Part shown: in pieces, positions 10,750 through 22,030 of the stretch
Layout of the letters: each line of letters begins with the position of its first letter
Numbering within the stretch: position 1 is the stretch's first letter
NCBI GenBank assembly: GCA_016647705.1
Contig: CM028339.1
Coordinates: 22,060,803 to 22,124,802 of the forward strand
Direction: 5' to 3'
Origin: Eucommia ulmoides
Lineage: Eukaryota > Streptophyta > Magnoliopsida > Garryales > Eucommiaceae
Length of the DNA: 64,000 bases
Notes under the pieces: generated by a model
Told to the model about the DNA's origin: nothing
The model's input: only the letters and a program-made list of their open reading frames with translations
Database searches by the model: none
Made by a program: the position numbers and the translations under genes

Positions 10750-13700
10750 GGAGTGCGCACCGGGAGGTCCCATTTCACATTTCAGTGAACCAATCAAGCC
10801 CATCCCCTTTTCTATGCACAAATAGCTCCTTTGTGGTATATTCTGACCAAAATACCCTTACCAACGTGCATAATCTGGCTGTTTGGGATTCCCATTTTTG
10901 CGGCACACTATATCCCTTTTAATAGGCCGTTCAAAACTCTCGCAGAACCTGGACACGTGAGGTGTTTGTATGTGAACAACAAAAACCAATAAATTTTGTG
11001 TTGATCCCGATGTTGAAAATTTAATTTTTTTACACTACATTAATCAGAAAAAAATCATCTTTCTTACAATATGCTAATCACATTTTTTGGACGAGTAAAT
11101 CATTTTTTTCTGTGGATGTTATATTCAACATCCACAGACAATATTGAATGTAACATTCAAAACACCTGTATTCATTGCACGTTTTCTTATAAGTGCGAAG
11201 CACCCGATTATTCACCATGTAACACCTCTTTCAAACGTGTCGCACTTTGTGGGACGTGATGTGACGGGTTTCAATCTTGGCGCGATTCCCTTCCGCATTG
11301 TTTTCCTCTGAAAAACGCATTACTATACTTCATGGCTGACAATTCCTGAATGAATCTCTATACTTTTATGCCATCTTCGTACATTAGTTGACCGTATAGC
11401 ATTTTGTACATTTCTGGCATATGTGCATATGCCAACCCATTCAATTTTTGGATCATCATCTCCTTAAATGTCGTACTTGTGCCAGTCATCGCAACCCTTA
11501 GGTTCATTTTCAGATGTTGGAGACAGTATGCGTAATGGCAATGTGGGAACACATTTTGTACCCCTTCCAAAATTTCATTGTGCCAATCGGAAATTAATGT
11601 TATCACTAGATCCGGCTCGACGATCTTCTTGAATTCTGATAAAAAATAGAACCAATTATCATCGTTTTCTACATCAACAATGGCGAAAGCAACTGGGAAC
11701 ATCCCTACATAAAAAGTGGCAGAATATAAAAATCCATGTTGAATGTAACAAAGTTGAATGTAACATTGTTACATGTAACAAATGCTGAATGTAACATTTG
11801 TTACATGTAAACACATTTTATATACATGTCTTGGTTTTCGTCCTTCGTTGTTGTTGCTAGTAGATTACCCTTGTATCGGCCAGTAAGGAAGGTATCGTCA
11901 AGAAACAACATAGGGCAGCAGAAACGAAATCCGTGGATGCACGCTTGGAATGCAATAAATATCCTCTTAAAGTACTTTGACTCCTCGTCGTATTCTAGCG
12001 CGACGTGATTGCCCGAGTTTGTATCTCTACATTTCTTAACATACCATATTAATTGATCATATGATGACGAGAAATCACCAAATACATTATTCCTGGCCTT
12101 TTCTACCCCCATCTATGCATTTAGGTATAATATTCCTAGTCCATATTGCTTCCTAAAGCTATCAACAAAATCCACAGGACAAGTTTTTGGGTTCACATGC
12201 ACTTCGTCGGCTAAACAGAATGATATAATGTCTAAACTCAATCGTTTATTCTTGTTTGTTTAAAATGCAGCACCGCATGTGTGTTCTTTTATTAGATTCC
12301 AAATGTAAAATATTTCGTTTTCACTCCTTACATGCTCGTGCACAAACCACAAACAATTTCTTTTCTTCGACAATACACATGCAGCCATGACACGTATCTT
12401 GTCGTTCCTAAGATACCGAAGCAATATTTTGGTATCTTGTCGTTCCTGATATACCGAAAATTGAATCTCACCTCTACCTCATATTTCTATAACGCCGTGC
12501 GAAATTTGTTTGTCCCTCTCTAAATTTTTGCCCTTCTTCCTGTATGCCATCAGCCCATTTTGTAGACAACAACATTTTATCATTGCTAATCTGTAACATA
12601 CTATTGTAATTGTCTATGTAATCCATTTCAGCTTCACTGTTGCCACTGCCGCGATCGGAGGCTGGTAGTACCGTACATGATGAAGCCCCGGTAGATCCGC
12701 TCAAATCACTAACTAGCTTTTCAGCACACACTTCAATAAGTTCAATCTTTATAATCCCCGCCAATAAAAACATTTCCTCGAAGTCATTTTGGTCATCAAG
12801 CACACATTTTGGATGCCCGGGTAGAGAATATGACAACACAAATTTTCCTCCGTATAATTCTAACCATTTATTTTTAATTTTTTGATGCAACTCACTAATC
12901 CCGCAATCATTCTTCACCCTCACCACTATTGTCACGTTCTCGTAATTTCACAATAATGGGATTGATGACGTCATCCTATTCAATCAAAAAACATATCCCT
13001 CGTCAATGTAAATGTATGTTGAATGCACACTTGATTGTGTGCATGTTGAACGCAAAAATGTTCTTGTGTCATCAAAATGGACGTTGTCGTATGTTTGAGT
13101 GTTGAATGTAACATAGGTGTGACGAAACTTGTTATATGCCAACTAACATCAGTTTTGTACACGTGTTGACGTATGCATGTATCATCCATGTATTGTACCT
13201 TGTGCAAGTGGAATGTTACACTCGTCGTTTATTTTTCAAAAAGTGACAGCAGTAACGTCAATTGATTTCTGTCATGTGCATATGGAATGTAACACTCGTA
13301 GTTTATTTTTCAAAGTGACAACAATAGTTATCTTGTTCTCAAAAGTAAACACATCATCATATATGGACATCAATTGTCCAATGCTATGCGTACATGTCGA
13401 ACGAATAACACAAAAAACAATAAAAGAATAAACTTTCATGAATGTCTTTGTGAAATAGGTTTGTTCACCGCAATAAAAGCATGAACTTCAAGAAAAACAC
13501 TTACTCTATGTACTCAAATTTGAAATTTGAATACTTATCTTTTGTCGATAAACACAAACAAATGTATACTGTATAAAAAATCATGCTTTTTACATATCTG
13601 CTTTGATCTGGAAATTTGAATCTATGAAAATGGTGATCTTGAAAATGCTCGATTGGTGATTCTCCGACTTCGCATCTCTCGATTGAATACCGAAATGTTC

Positions 13701-14016
13701 TTGAGAATGATAGATCTGTGTTTTTCTAACTTCTCTTCTCTCGATTGATTTTGAATTTTCGAAAAACCCTGACAATGGAAAGTTCTGTTTTCTGAATTAG
13801 AATACCGTTGCATAAGGAAATTTTGAGCTTAAATAGGAAACATCCATTTTGGAGATATAGCGGGAGCAAATCGGTAATCCAGTCACCGACAAAATTTGGG
13901 GAATGGGATCAATCAGTTCATCTGAAACTTCCGGCGGTAGTTTTTGGTTTATTCTGAAGGGGGTGGGATTAATTGGTAACCGGTAATTAAAAATGGTATT
14001 AAGCGATAATTTTCCC
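10750..14016 (-). mobile_element. Mutator-like element 2 with broken MULE transposase (3.27 kb)
   Basis: Left end GGAGTGCGCACC with TCCCA at the same offset as in elements 1 and 3; right end ATAATTTTCCC. Flanking 9-mers TAAAGGCTA (10741-10749) and TAAAAATTA (14017-14025) match at 6 of 9 places, and all three differences are transitions, compatible with an old target duplication. The interior carries a decayed MULE transposase (11358-12935) and scattered TGTTGAATGTAACA words at 11118-11156, 11738-11806, 13013-13110 and 13270. It is the likely relative of the element that mobilised copies 1 and 3. Confidence 0.6.
11358..12935 (-). pseudogene. MuDR/MULE-family transposase, decayed and truncated
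   Basis: Read right to left, the pieces are: an N-terminal segment (12935-12474) with a PB1-like LHQKIKNKWLELYGGKF and a VLDDQNDFEEMF region; a DNA-binding-like stretch with the FVHEHVRSEN and LIKEHTCGAAF words (about 12360-12265); then the start of the catalytic domain (12112-11801) with YFKRIFIAFQACIHGFRFC and FLDDTFLTGRYKG. After a gap of about 100 bp, FPVAFAIVDVENDDNWFYF and ISDWHNEILEGV follow (11702-11358). These are hallmarks of the MULE transposase domain (PF10551); the D of FLDDT and of ISDW fit the first two catalytic acidic residues. Stops between pieces, a gap filled with TGAATGTAACA repeats, and no C-terminal zinc-finger (SWIM) part show it is dead. The 12120-12470 link has at least two in-frame stops. 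Confidence 0.8.
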
Positions 14017-14429
14017 TAAAAATTAACCAAATTTCCATCCTAATTTATTGTAACTCTATTTGCCACTTGATCACGAAGCGTATCCATTACCACATTAATA
14101 ACATCTGTCTCCTCTTTTTGCAAAGTCACATTAAAAGCTGCTTCCATGAATATAAAATTGTAAGTTACCATAGATGTTGAAATTAATGATTTTTTATTTT
14201 TTTATTTTTTTTTTATTTTTTTTTCTGTCCAAGCCATAAGAAGGCATATTGACTAGGAGTTTCAATCTCTTTTTCTACATTTTAAGGTGGTGTTTGATAT
14301 GTGGGATTCTAGACAAGATTGGAATAGTCATGGAAATAGTCATTTCATTCTTATGTTTGGTACATGGGATTAAATCTCATTCTCATTACTAAGTATTTCT
14401 TAATTTCATAAAACATGGGATTAATTAAT

Positions 14430-16223
14430 GGGGCGCTGACTGAACGGTCCCAAATTACGGTCAAAACTACTAATAAACCCAATAATATTCATGTGCACCT
14501 AACAGTCCTTTTGCTATTTTTGTGACAGAAATACTCCTTGCATTATATGCGGCAATGTAGACTCCTTATATAGTGGAGCTAAATTTGGTAAACAATATTA
14601 ATATTCATGTGCACAGTTTGTTTCGTTTTTTCCTCAGATTTCCATGTGAAAAAAATAAAAATTGCAAAACAAAAATATTCATTTTATTTTCTTTCAAATG
14701 AGATTTTAATCATATTTTTTTTACATGTTTAACATGACGCACACGAATGTTACATGTAACATTCAAAAAAATTATGATGAATTTCGTATCATTGATGTTA
14801 CATGTAACATCAATGTTGCATGTAACATTAAAACCAACCCAACATCAAACCCCCCAAAAGAAGTTGGTACTTACACCTTGTTACATGTAACATTCAAAAA
14901 TTCTGAAAATAGCATGTTACATGTAACATGAATGTGAAAACTGAAATTAATTAATCACATTTTTTAAACATATTTAACATGATGCACACGAATGTTACAT
15001 GTAACATTCAAAAAGGTTATGATATATTTCATATCATTAATGTTAATGTTACATGTAATATCAATGTTGCATGTAACATTAAAACCAACTTAACATCAAA
15101 TTCCCCCAAAAAAGGTGGTAACTACACTTTGTTACATGTAAACATTCAAAAATTCTGAAAATATCATGTTACATATAACATGAATGTAAAAATTGAAACT
15201 AATTAATCACATTTTTTGGACATATTTAACATGATGCACATGAATATTTTGGACATATTTAACATTAATGTTACATGTAACATTAAAACCAACCCAATAT
15301 CAAACCCTCCAAAAAAGTTGATAACTACACCTTGTTACATGTAACATTCAAAATTTTGGAAATATCATGTTACATGTAACATAAATGTGAAAACTAAAAC
15401 TAATGAAAAAAAAAATAGTGAATTAGATATTGTTTTAAAGATCTTGTTTAGATGAATCTAAATATATAATTAAATTATAAAAAAATGTGTACAATAATAG
15501 TTATTTTCATTTTAATAAAATGATTTTGTTAAATATAAAAACTCCCAATCCTTATTAAAGAAATTTATAGACGCATATACTGAAAATATCATGTTACATG
15601 TAACAGGAATGTGAAAACTGAAACTAGTTAATCACATTTTTTGGACATATTTAACATGATACACACGAATGTTACATGTAACATTTAAAAAGGTTATAAT
15701 GAATTTCGTATCATTAATGTTACATGTAACATCAATGTTGCATGTTACATTAAAACCAACTCAATATAAATCCCCCCCCCTCCCCCCCAAAAAAAAAAAG
15801 TTGATAACTACACCTTATTACATGTAACATTCAAAAATTCTGGAAATATCATGTTACATGTAACATGAATGTGAAAATTGAAAACTAATGGAAAAAAATA
15901 GTGAATTGGATATTGTTTTGAAGATCATGTTTAGACGAATCTGAGTATATAATTAAATTGTAAAAAAAAATATGTACAATAATAGTTATTTTCATTTTAA
16001 TAAAATAATTTTGTTGAATATGGAAACTCTCAATCCCTATTAAAGAAACATTAATGCCGCATATTCTGCAAGGATAAATCTGTCAATGGAAAGTGTACAT
16101 ATAAGATTTTTGGGACTGCGTTGTGCAAATAATATGTAATTTGGGATTTCTTGGTTTATTATCTAATTAGTGGGTTTAATCGATAATTTGATGGTATTTT
16201 TGGATCCTCATGGTATTTTTCCC
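14430..16223. mobile_element. Non-autonomous Mutator-like element 3 (1794 bp)
   Basis: Starts GGGGCGCTGACTGAACGGTCCCA and ends GGTATTTTTCCC. It is flanked by identical 9-mers TTAATTAAT (14421-14429 and 16224-16232), the Mutator target-duplication length. The interior is almost entirely an array of TGTTACATGTAACA palindromes. The target sequence is itself low-complexity, so the duplication alone would be weak; the shared terminal pattern with elements 1 and 2 makes the case. Confidence 0.65.
14725..15890. repeat. Palindrome array TGTTACATGTAACA in about 240-bp units
   Basis: Four units of about 240 bp, the third shortened. Each contains a TTTAACATGATGCACACGAA lead, then 4-5 copies of the 14-bp palindrome or close variants, separated by CATTAAAACCAAC and CATTCAAAAATTCTG spacers. 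A 170-bp non-palindromic segment (15405-15585) is repeated after the fourth unit (15890-16060), so the array also has a higher-order duplication. Coding by-products here are not genes. Confidence 0.85.
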
Positions 16224-16639
16224 TTAATTAATATCAATATAAACTTGGTATTAGTTAATTACAATTACATGGGATTAATTAATACCAATATAAACTTGGA
16301 TTAATTAATTCTAATTACATGGGATGAGCTTTTAATCATTCATCGGCTAAAAACGAGATCAAATACTAATCAAATATTAGAATTAGAACGAAATTTAATT
16401 AAATTAGCTATTATACTATTTAAAAATTTAATTTAATTACTATTTTATCTTTTAATATCATTCTAATATTACATGTTATTCTTTTTGTCACCAAACATAT
16501 GAATTGTAATGATCATTTCATTCCATTAACATATTAATTCAAATTTTAATGTTATTCCATTTTATTCTAACGTAATAAACACATCGTAAATATAATTTTA
16601 GTTTTTTTAATCAGAGTGAAGAATGAATTTGTTGAATTT

Positions 16640-17271
16640 CTCATGCTTCGCTTAGGTTCTCTAACTCAAAAAAATAAGTGAAATGATACCCATCTTCTTT
16701 GTAAGAGGCTAGGTATCCCAATATATTTGAATAACCAGATTTAACCAAGTAAAACCCATCTATCAACAAAAAAGTACAATTGTAATATGGGAGCAAATAA
16801 CCATATTCCGCGTTCATGCTACTTTATTAGTTAACTGAAATACAAATTCAATTAAAAAATTAGCTCATTTTGGGCATGGAAAATATTTTTCGGTCTACGA
16901 ATCATATCGCAAAATATCCTATTATCATGTGCACTTCGTTCCCAATCTAAACATACAAATGTAAAAGACAAAGCGAATCCCCATGCAACCATGATATTTT
17001 GTGTCGGGTAATCTTTTCTACATACGTATATTACTTGAACCTCTAGTTTTAACATAATTTTCATAAACTTACTCTCGATAGTTCTAATACAATTTAGAAA
17101 ATGAGGGCAATATTTGTCATTATTTTTATATTTTTCTGGCAAAGGATCGTGAACATCTCGAGACTTAATCAATTGAATTGACAATGAAACACACGCAACT
17201 AGCACCTTATTCAATTGTAACTGATCATTTCTCCTGAATATTGAAATTGTTCTTGAAAATCGTAATTGCAC
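16640..17271 (-). pseudogene. PIF/Harbinger-type transposase (DDE_Tnp_4-like), inactive
   Basis: On the - strand the frame 17271-16852 contains FLNCIRTIESKFMKI, matching the family's FxxCIGAIDGTHI; then YVCRKDYPTQNIMVAWGFAL (family: Y-nRKG-YPSQNvlAacdf) and FTFVCLDWERSAHDNRIF (family: FtyV-aGWEGSAHDSRV). After an apparent intron or gap it continues near 16765-16680 with FYLVKSGYSNILGYLASYK (family: YYLVDaGYpn-pGfLaPYr). Two of the catalytic acidic positions look changed: D to E in TIES and D to K in LVKSGY. No N-terminal part or paired Myb/SANT-like gene can be assigned with confidence. It is immobile as it stands. Confidence 0.75.
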
Positions 17272-17793
17272 GTTCTATGCTCTAAATACTTCAGGAAAAT
17301 AGCCACTTATCCTTCGGTGTCTTCTACTAGATTTTAAATTAAACCTACTTTTAATATAGCATGAAAACAAGCTTTTTCCATCTTAAATTGTTCTTAACAT
17401 CAGGTTGGATGTCCATTTAAAATATCCAATTTAAACTTAAAATTAGTATATTCAGACTTTCTACCCAGAGTCTTATGTAATTACAATAATACTCAATCAT
17501 GCATGCAATAGCAACGACTACTTTAGTTATATGCTTATGCCTTTATTATTTTATTCTTAAACTATCTTTCTCTATTGTATTATGTCTACAATATAATTTC
17601 GTAAAACTAAAATACACAAAATCACAATATGGTTACAAGAATATGAAGTCAAAAACAAACATATCGTAAATAAATTAACCAAACAAAATATCAATCACAA
17701 TAAATTTTCATATTACACAATTAATTTAAGGTGTTACAACAATACAAATAAATAAAAGGGTTGAATCAAGCGTTAAAATTACAAAACACATGC

Positions 17794-18174
17794 CTAAATA
17801 TGTGTTCCATTGCCGTAAAAGAGTTGTTTCTCTCGCATAATCAAATAAAGCTTGCTCGTCTTATACAAGAACGTCGTTAGGAAAATTCTTGCTGCTAACA
17901 TATGCAATACATCACCATTCCACTCTTGGAAATCTAAGAACAATTTTATTACTTTCTCAGTTGATGATGTCGGGTTGTTTGTGATTAAAGTTGATGTCCT
18001 TGTGGTTTCAATGGCCGAAACTAGAACTAGAGGTAGTGGTAATAGTGTTGCATCAACATCCAACAATATGATATGCACTTGATTATCTAAACCTATAGCA
18101 ATGTCCTCAAGCGACACATGGTAAAATATCATCATCCCCTCAGATGTATTGACTTTTGTCATGAACTCTGGCAC
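17794..18174 (-). other. Unassigned frame upstream of the Harbinger remnant
   Basis: A 126-residue frame just upstream of, and collinear with, the Harbinger transposase remnant. Its C-terminal half (KLFLDFQEWNGDV, AARIFLTTFLYKTSKLYLIM) has the helical look of the second protein that PIF/Harbinger elements often carry, but I see no diagnostic motif. It may be a remnant of that gene or a chance frame. Confidence 0.25.
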
Positions 18175-18199
18175 TACCCCAACATTTGGCGACTAACTT

Positions 18200-19384
18200 G
18201 ACCTCCTGTCACTGCTACTAAATAACCTCTCATAATCCTCTTCGAAATTTAACCCTTTCTCCTTTCAAACCCTAAATTAGTGTTACAATTAGAAATTAAT
18301 GAAAAATAATCAGACACAATTTAAATCATACACTAATTGAGAATAATAATTAAAAAAAAAAATGTTTTGTCTAAATCGAATCCTAGATCGGATCATTTTG
18401 AATTAGTCCAAAATCGGATCTTGGAATCAGATTGAGAATCGTAAAATATATCTACACAAAAACAATGAAGATTGAGAACCATAAGATTCCACGACCTAAT
18501 GTAGAGGAAATAGAACCATAGAGATTACACTATTTTTTCCACATAACTAAATATATTATTATATAAAATTCCTCACATCAATTTTTAGGCAATAAACTTA
18601 TAATAATATAATCTATATAATAAATCACCTCATTTATAAAGGGAGTTGTCGGATCAAGAGACAAACATCTAGATATTGATAATCGTCGGATCATTTCTTC
18701 TTTCACATATATTGATTATTAGGGTTTTCTCTTGAAAATTAGGGTTTTCTCTAATTTCAGCCGACCATCTATTCTCCCATGCTCACTCTCTTCCCCAGCC
18801 CTCTCCTTTCATCTCTTTCTAGCACCCTCACGGCTACTAGCCATACAAGACCACCGACGACAACAACGGCTTATCTCCCTCGCGATGAGGTGGTGACTCT
18901 CTCCTTCGCAAACTCACAGAGCATCGCCGATCCAGTCCATTCCATCTCCCTCATCCATCGCCGTTGCCATCGCGTCATCTTGTCGTTGCCACCATTCACC
19001 TTCGTCTGAGCCATCGCCATCGCCATCGCATCGCCATCGTCCTCCATCGCCGCTGCATACCCTTAATCTCACTAACCCTAACACCCAACAACACAAAACA
19101 CATCAGGTACCTCATCAATTTCTATTCCTCTCTTTTGCTCTGTTTCAGATTGATTTTAGTTTTCATTTTTGATTTGCGATTTGGGAGCAAAGCATCAAGA
19201 TCTAATTTCTTTTTTTATATCTATAATTTTTCGATTTGAGAGAAAACAAAAGCCAGTCACCGCATCTCACCACAACACCGCGACCAACATTTCTCTTATT
19301 TCGAAGTTTATTCATCTGGAGATTAAAAAATGATCTAGGTACCTTAAATTATCTCTCTTTTGATATTTTTGCTGAATTTTAAAT
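18200..19384. other. Flank of the CACTA insertion, possibly an old gene 5' region
   Basis: 18700-19100 changes to a CT/CGCC-rich composition with an AGGGTTTTCTC word, typical of plant 5' UTRs and first exons. It is followed by intron-like T-rich sequence up to the CACTA insertion. Open frames on both strands are short and I recognise no protein. Confidence 0.35.
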
Positions 19385-19606
19385 CAATACAAGAAAAAAG
19401 ACTTTTTATCACAGTTAAAAAACGTGATAAAAAAGTTTTTATCACAGTTTTTAGTCCCAGAACAAACCGTGATAGTATGCGGTGTGATTAAAAGTATGTT
19501 TTTTATCACAGTTAAAAATCGAGATGGTTAATTTTTTATCACAGTTAAAAATTGAGATGGTTAATACATCTAATATCATGATTTTCAAATGTGATTAAAA
19601 GGGTTA
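19385..19606. repeat. CACTA left terminal and subterminal repeats
   Basis: The terminal inverted repeat is followed by at least five copies of TTTATCACAGTTaAAAA in both orientations within 200 bp. In CACTA elements such subterminal repeats are where the TNPA-type protein binds. Confidence 0.75.
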
Positions 19607-19614
19607 TATATATG

Positions 19615-19801
19615 TAGGGATGGTCATGGGCTTGGGGGCCCGTCTGGCCCGAACAGCCCGGCCCTAATTTTTTAGGATTTGGGCTTTGGCTTTAAGCCCA
19701 TGGGCAGGGTTCGGGCTCAAGTTTTAGGGCCCGATCAATTTTAGGGTCGGGCTTGGGCGAGGCCAAAATATTTTAGGGCCGGCCCGGCCCGACGCGAAGA
19801 C

Positions 19802-19833
<32 letters not shown>

Positions 19834-19926
19834 TTATAATAATGCTATATTTTTTGTCTTCCCAAGTCCCAAGTCCACTTGACATTTGCAAGCCAAACAC
19901 TCAAACAGAGCATTATTATTTTTTTA

Positions 19927-19977
<51 letters not shown>

Positions 19978-20825
19978 AAAATTAGGGTTCAGGTCCAATT
20001 CCCAGCCGCCTTTCACGATTTCTCTAACCCCTCATGATTTCCTCTCTCTCACACTCCCTAATCCTTTCCTCTGTCTCCCTCACTGAGACACTGACGATGC
20101 GGCGACTTATCCCCCTTCGTCTCTCCCTCTCGATGATGCGGCGGGACGACAACGAGGCAACGGCTTATCCCTCACCGGAAAAGATGGTGGCTTATCACTC
20201 ACGACGACGGCGGCGACCCTCCCCTCTCTATCTCTTTTTCTCTTCGTCGCTTTCCTCCCTCCCAGCCTCTGCCATCGCGTCGCCGCTGCCGTGAATCTTT
20301 GTCTAGCTTGGTTACACCGTCGATCGCTATCTGTAGTGCAGGACAAACACTAAACACCGTCAATCGCAGCCGATGAAGCTTAGTTCGCACACCCAGCCAC
20401 TAGATCTACTATCGCCAACCCCTCAGCCATTTGATCTGTACCCGACGTCGCTGTAACGCTGTTGATTGCCGTCGCAATGGAATTTAGGTAATAAACTAGT
20501 TTGATTTATGTTGATACTTCGATGATTTCTGTTCATGACTCGTTGCTTAGTGTTTTGTTATTCTGATTTTTTGGTGAAATTAGGTAGATGTTTTGGTGAA
20601 ATTACTTCTGATTTTCAATTCATGCTTGATTGTTAGCATATTGTTCATGTGTGAAATTGTTGGAAAAAATTATAGGGCCGGGCTTGGGTTTGAATTTTTT
20701 GCTTAGGGCTGGGCTTGGGAATGGTAATAGGGCCCGAGCTTAGGGCCGGGCCGGGCTCGGGCCTAGCACTTTCTTGTAATACCTTAGGCCAAGCCCGGCC
20801 CGAGCCCGGCCCATGACCATCCCTA
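19615..20825. mobile_element. Non-autonomous hAT-type element (1211 bp) inside the CACTA element
   Basis: Perfect 17-bp terminal inverted repeats, TAGGGATGGTCATGGGC at the left and GCCCATGACCATCCCTA at the right, and a perfect 8-bp duplication TATATATG (19607-19614, 20826-20833), the hAT signature. GC-rich subterminal arrays of GGGCTTGGGC, GGCCCGGCCC and CCCGAGCCCGG fill both ends (19620-19800 and 20670-20820). The middle holds long (AT)n tracts and a CT/CG-rich 5'-UTR-like piece (19985-20490). No transposase. It must be younger than the CACTA insertion. Confidence 0.9.
19931..19975. repeat. (AT)n microsatellite
   Basis: Uninterrupted AT dinucleotides for about 45 bp, with a shorter tract at 19810-19835. 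Both lie inside the hAT-type element. Confidence 0.95.
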
Positions 20826-20997
20826 TATATATGTGGTCAAAGTAATAAACGTGATTATTTTGATGATATTTATCTCACTTTTATATCAAACTGAAATGTT
20901 TACTCTCTTTTCTATCACCTTTAATAATAAAACAATCACATTTAAAAATTGTGATTGTCTCTCATATCTATATTAAAAAAAAATAACAAAATAACAA

Positions 20998-20998
<1 letters not shown>

Positions 20999-21033
<35 letters not shown>
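20999..21033. repeat. (AAT)n microsatellite
   Basis: Twelve consecutive AAT triplets in the left non-coding part of the CACTA element. Confidence 0.95.
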
Positions 21034-21709
21034 TTACCCACCATTTTATGAAAAATACTATAAAAAATTAACTAAAAAAATAATTTCATATTACCCAAAC
21101 AATTAAAATATTAATCACATAAGAATTCTACATCAACATGAAAAACACAGATAACAATAAAAATCATAAACTTAAATTTCTATAAGTATAAATGTCTAAA
21201 ATATAAAATTTCTATCAACTATAAAACTAATAAAACTAATCTACCAAAATCTCGGTCATAGAGCATCCAAAGGTGAAGTTCAGCTAATTTTTGACATCGG
21301 TTGATCCAAAAAAGAAGTCCTGCATCTAGAAAAAAAAAATAGCAACTTAAAAAATACACTTGCATCTAAAATTACACTTAGGAAAAAATAAACTTGCTAA
21401 AAACAGCTACAAAAAAAAAATTACTTAGAGCTACGGAAGAAAAAAGAAAAAACCAGCTAAAAAAAGCTACAAAATAGACTTGTAGCTTCCAAAAAAAAAC
21501 AGATAGAAAAAGAACTTACAGCTACAAGAAACCAACTCAAACAATAAACTTGAAGATACAACAAACAACTTACTAAAAAAAAACTTTAAAAATAAAAAAC
21601 AAGCTCAAAAAACTTATTAAACTTTATTTTCAGCGCTGTTCAAGGACTTGCACTAACAATCTTATGCAGAAAAAACATATTTATAATTAAACATTTCTGC
21701 CGAACAACT

Positions 21710-21975
21710 GTTTTGCTATAAAACAGCAATGATTTTGCTGCAAAAACAGGCAAAACAGTGTTGTGCGCTGCTGTTTTTGCAGCAAAACAGCACTGTTTTG
21801 CTGCGCACAGCACTGTTTGCTGCAAAAACAGCAAAACAGTGCTGTTTTGCTGCAAAAACAGCACTGTTTTGCAACGCACAGCACTGTTTTGCTGTTTTTG
21901 CACCAAACCAATTGCTGTTTTACAGCAAAAACAACAAGATAGCAACGGTTTCGCTGCAAATACAGCAACACAGCT
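21710..21975. repeat. Dense inverted-repeat cluster of GCTGTTTTGCTGCAAAAACAGC words
   Basis: Some 265 bp made of CTGTTTTGCTGC and its complement GCAGCAAAACAG in alternating orientation, joined by CAGCACTG and GCGCACAGC. It can fold into many alternative hairpins. It opens reading frames on both strands in several phases (Gln/Cys/Phe-rich), which are by-products. It lies between the 3' end of the TNPA-like gene and the left CACTA end, where subterminal binding arrays are expected. Confidence 0.85.
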
Positions 21976-22030
21976 TAAACGTCTCACAAATGAATTATAT
22001 ATTCAAGATAATGACATACCTTTTCTGCAA

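Larger units (their letters stand above)
14286..16586. mobile_element. Possible Tourist-like MITE, split by Mutator-like element 3
   Basis: Left end GGTGGTGTTTGATATG and the reverse complement of the right end CGATGTGTTTATTACG resemble each other (a GTGTTTgAT core), and TAA flanks both sides (14283-14285, 16587-16589), as for PIF/Harbinger-type MITEs. Without the 1794-bp insert and its duplication the element would be about 0.5 kb. The interior has a roughly 51-bp direct duplication at 16224-16326. The inverted repeat is imperfect, so this is tentative. Confidence 0.4.

Noticed and set aside
14725..14931. Asn/Thr-rich frame
   Set aside because: Pure reading of the TGTTACATGTAACA array.
14725..15890. 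CRISPR-like array
   Set aside because: Eukaryotic context, the repeats are palindromes inside a larger tandem unit, and the spacers are themselves repeated.
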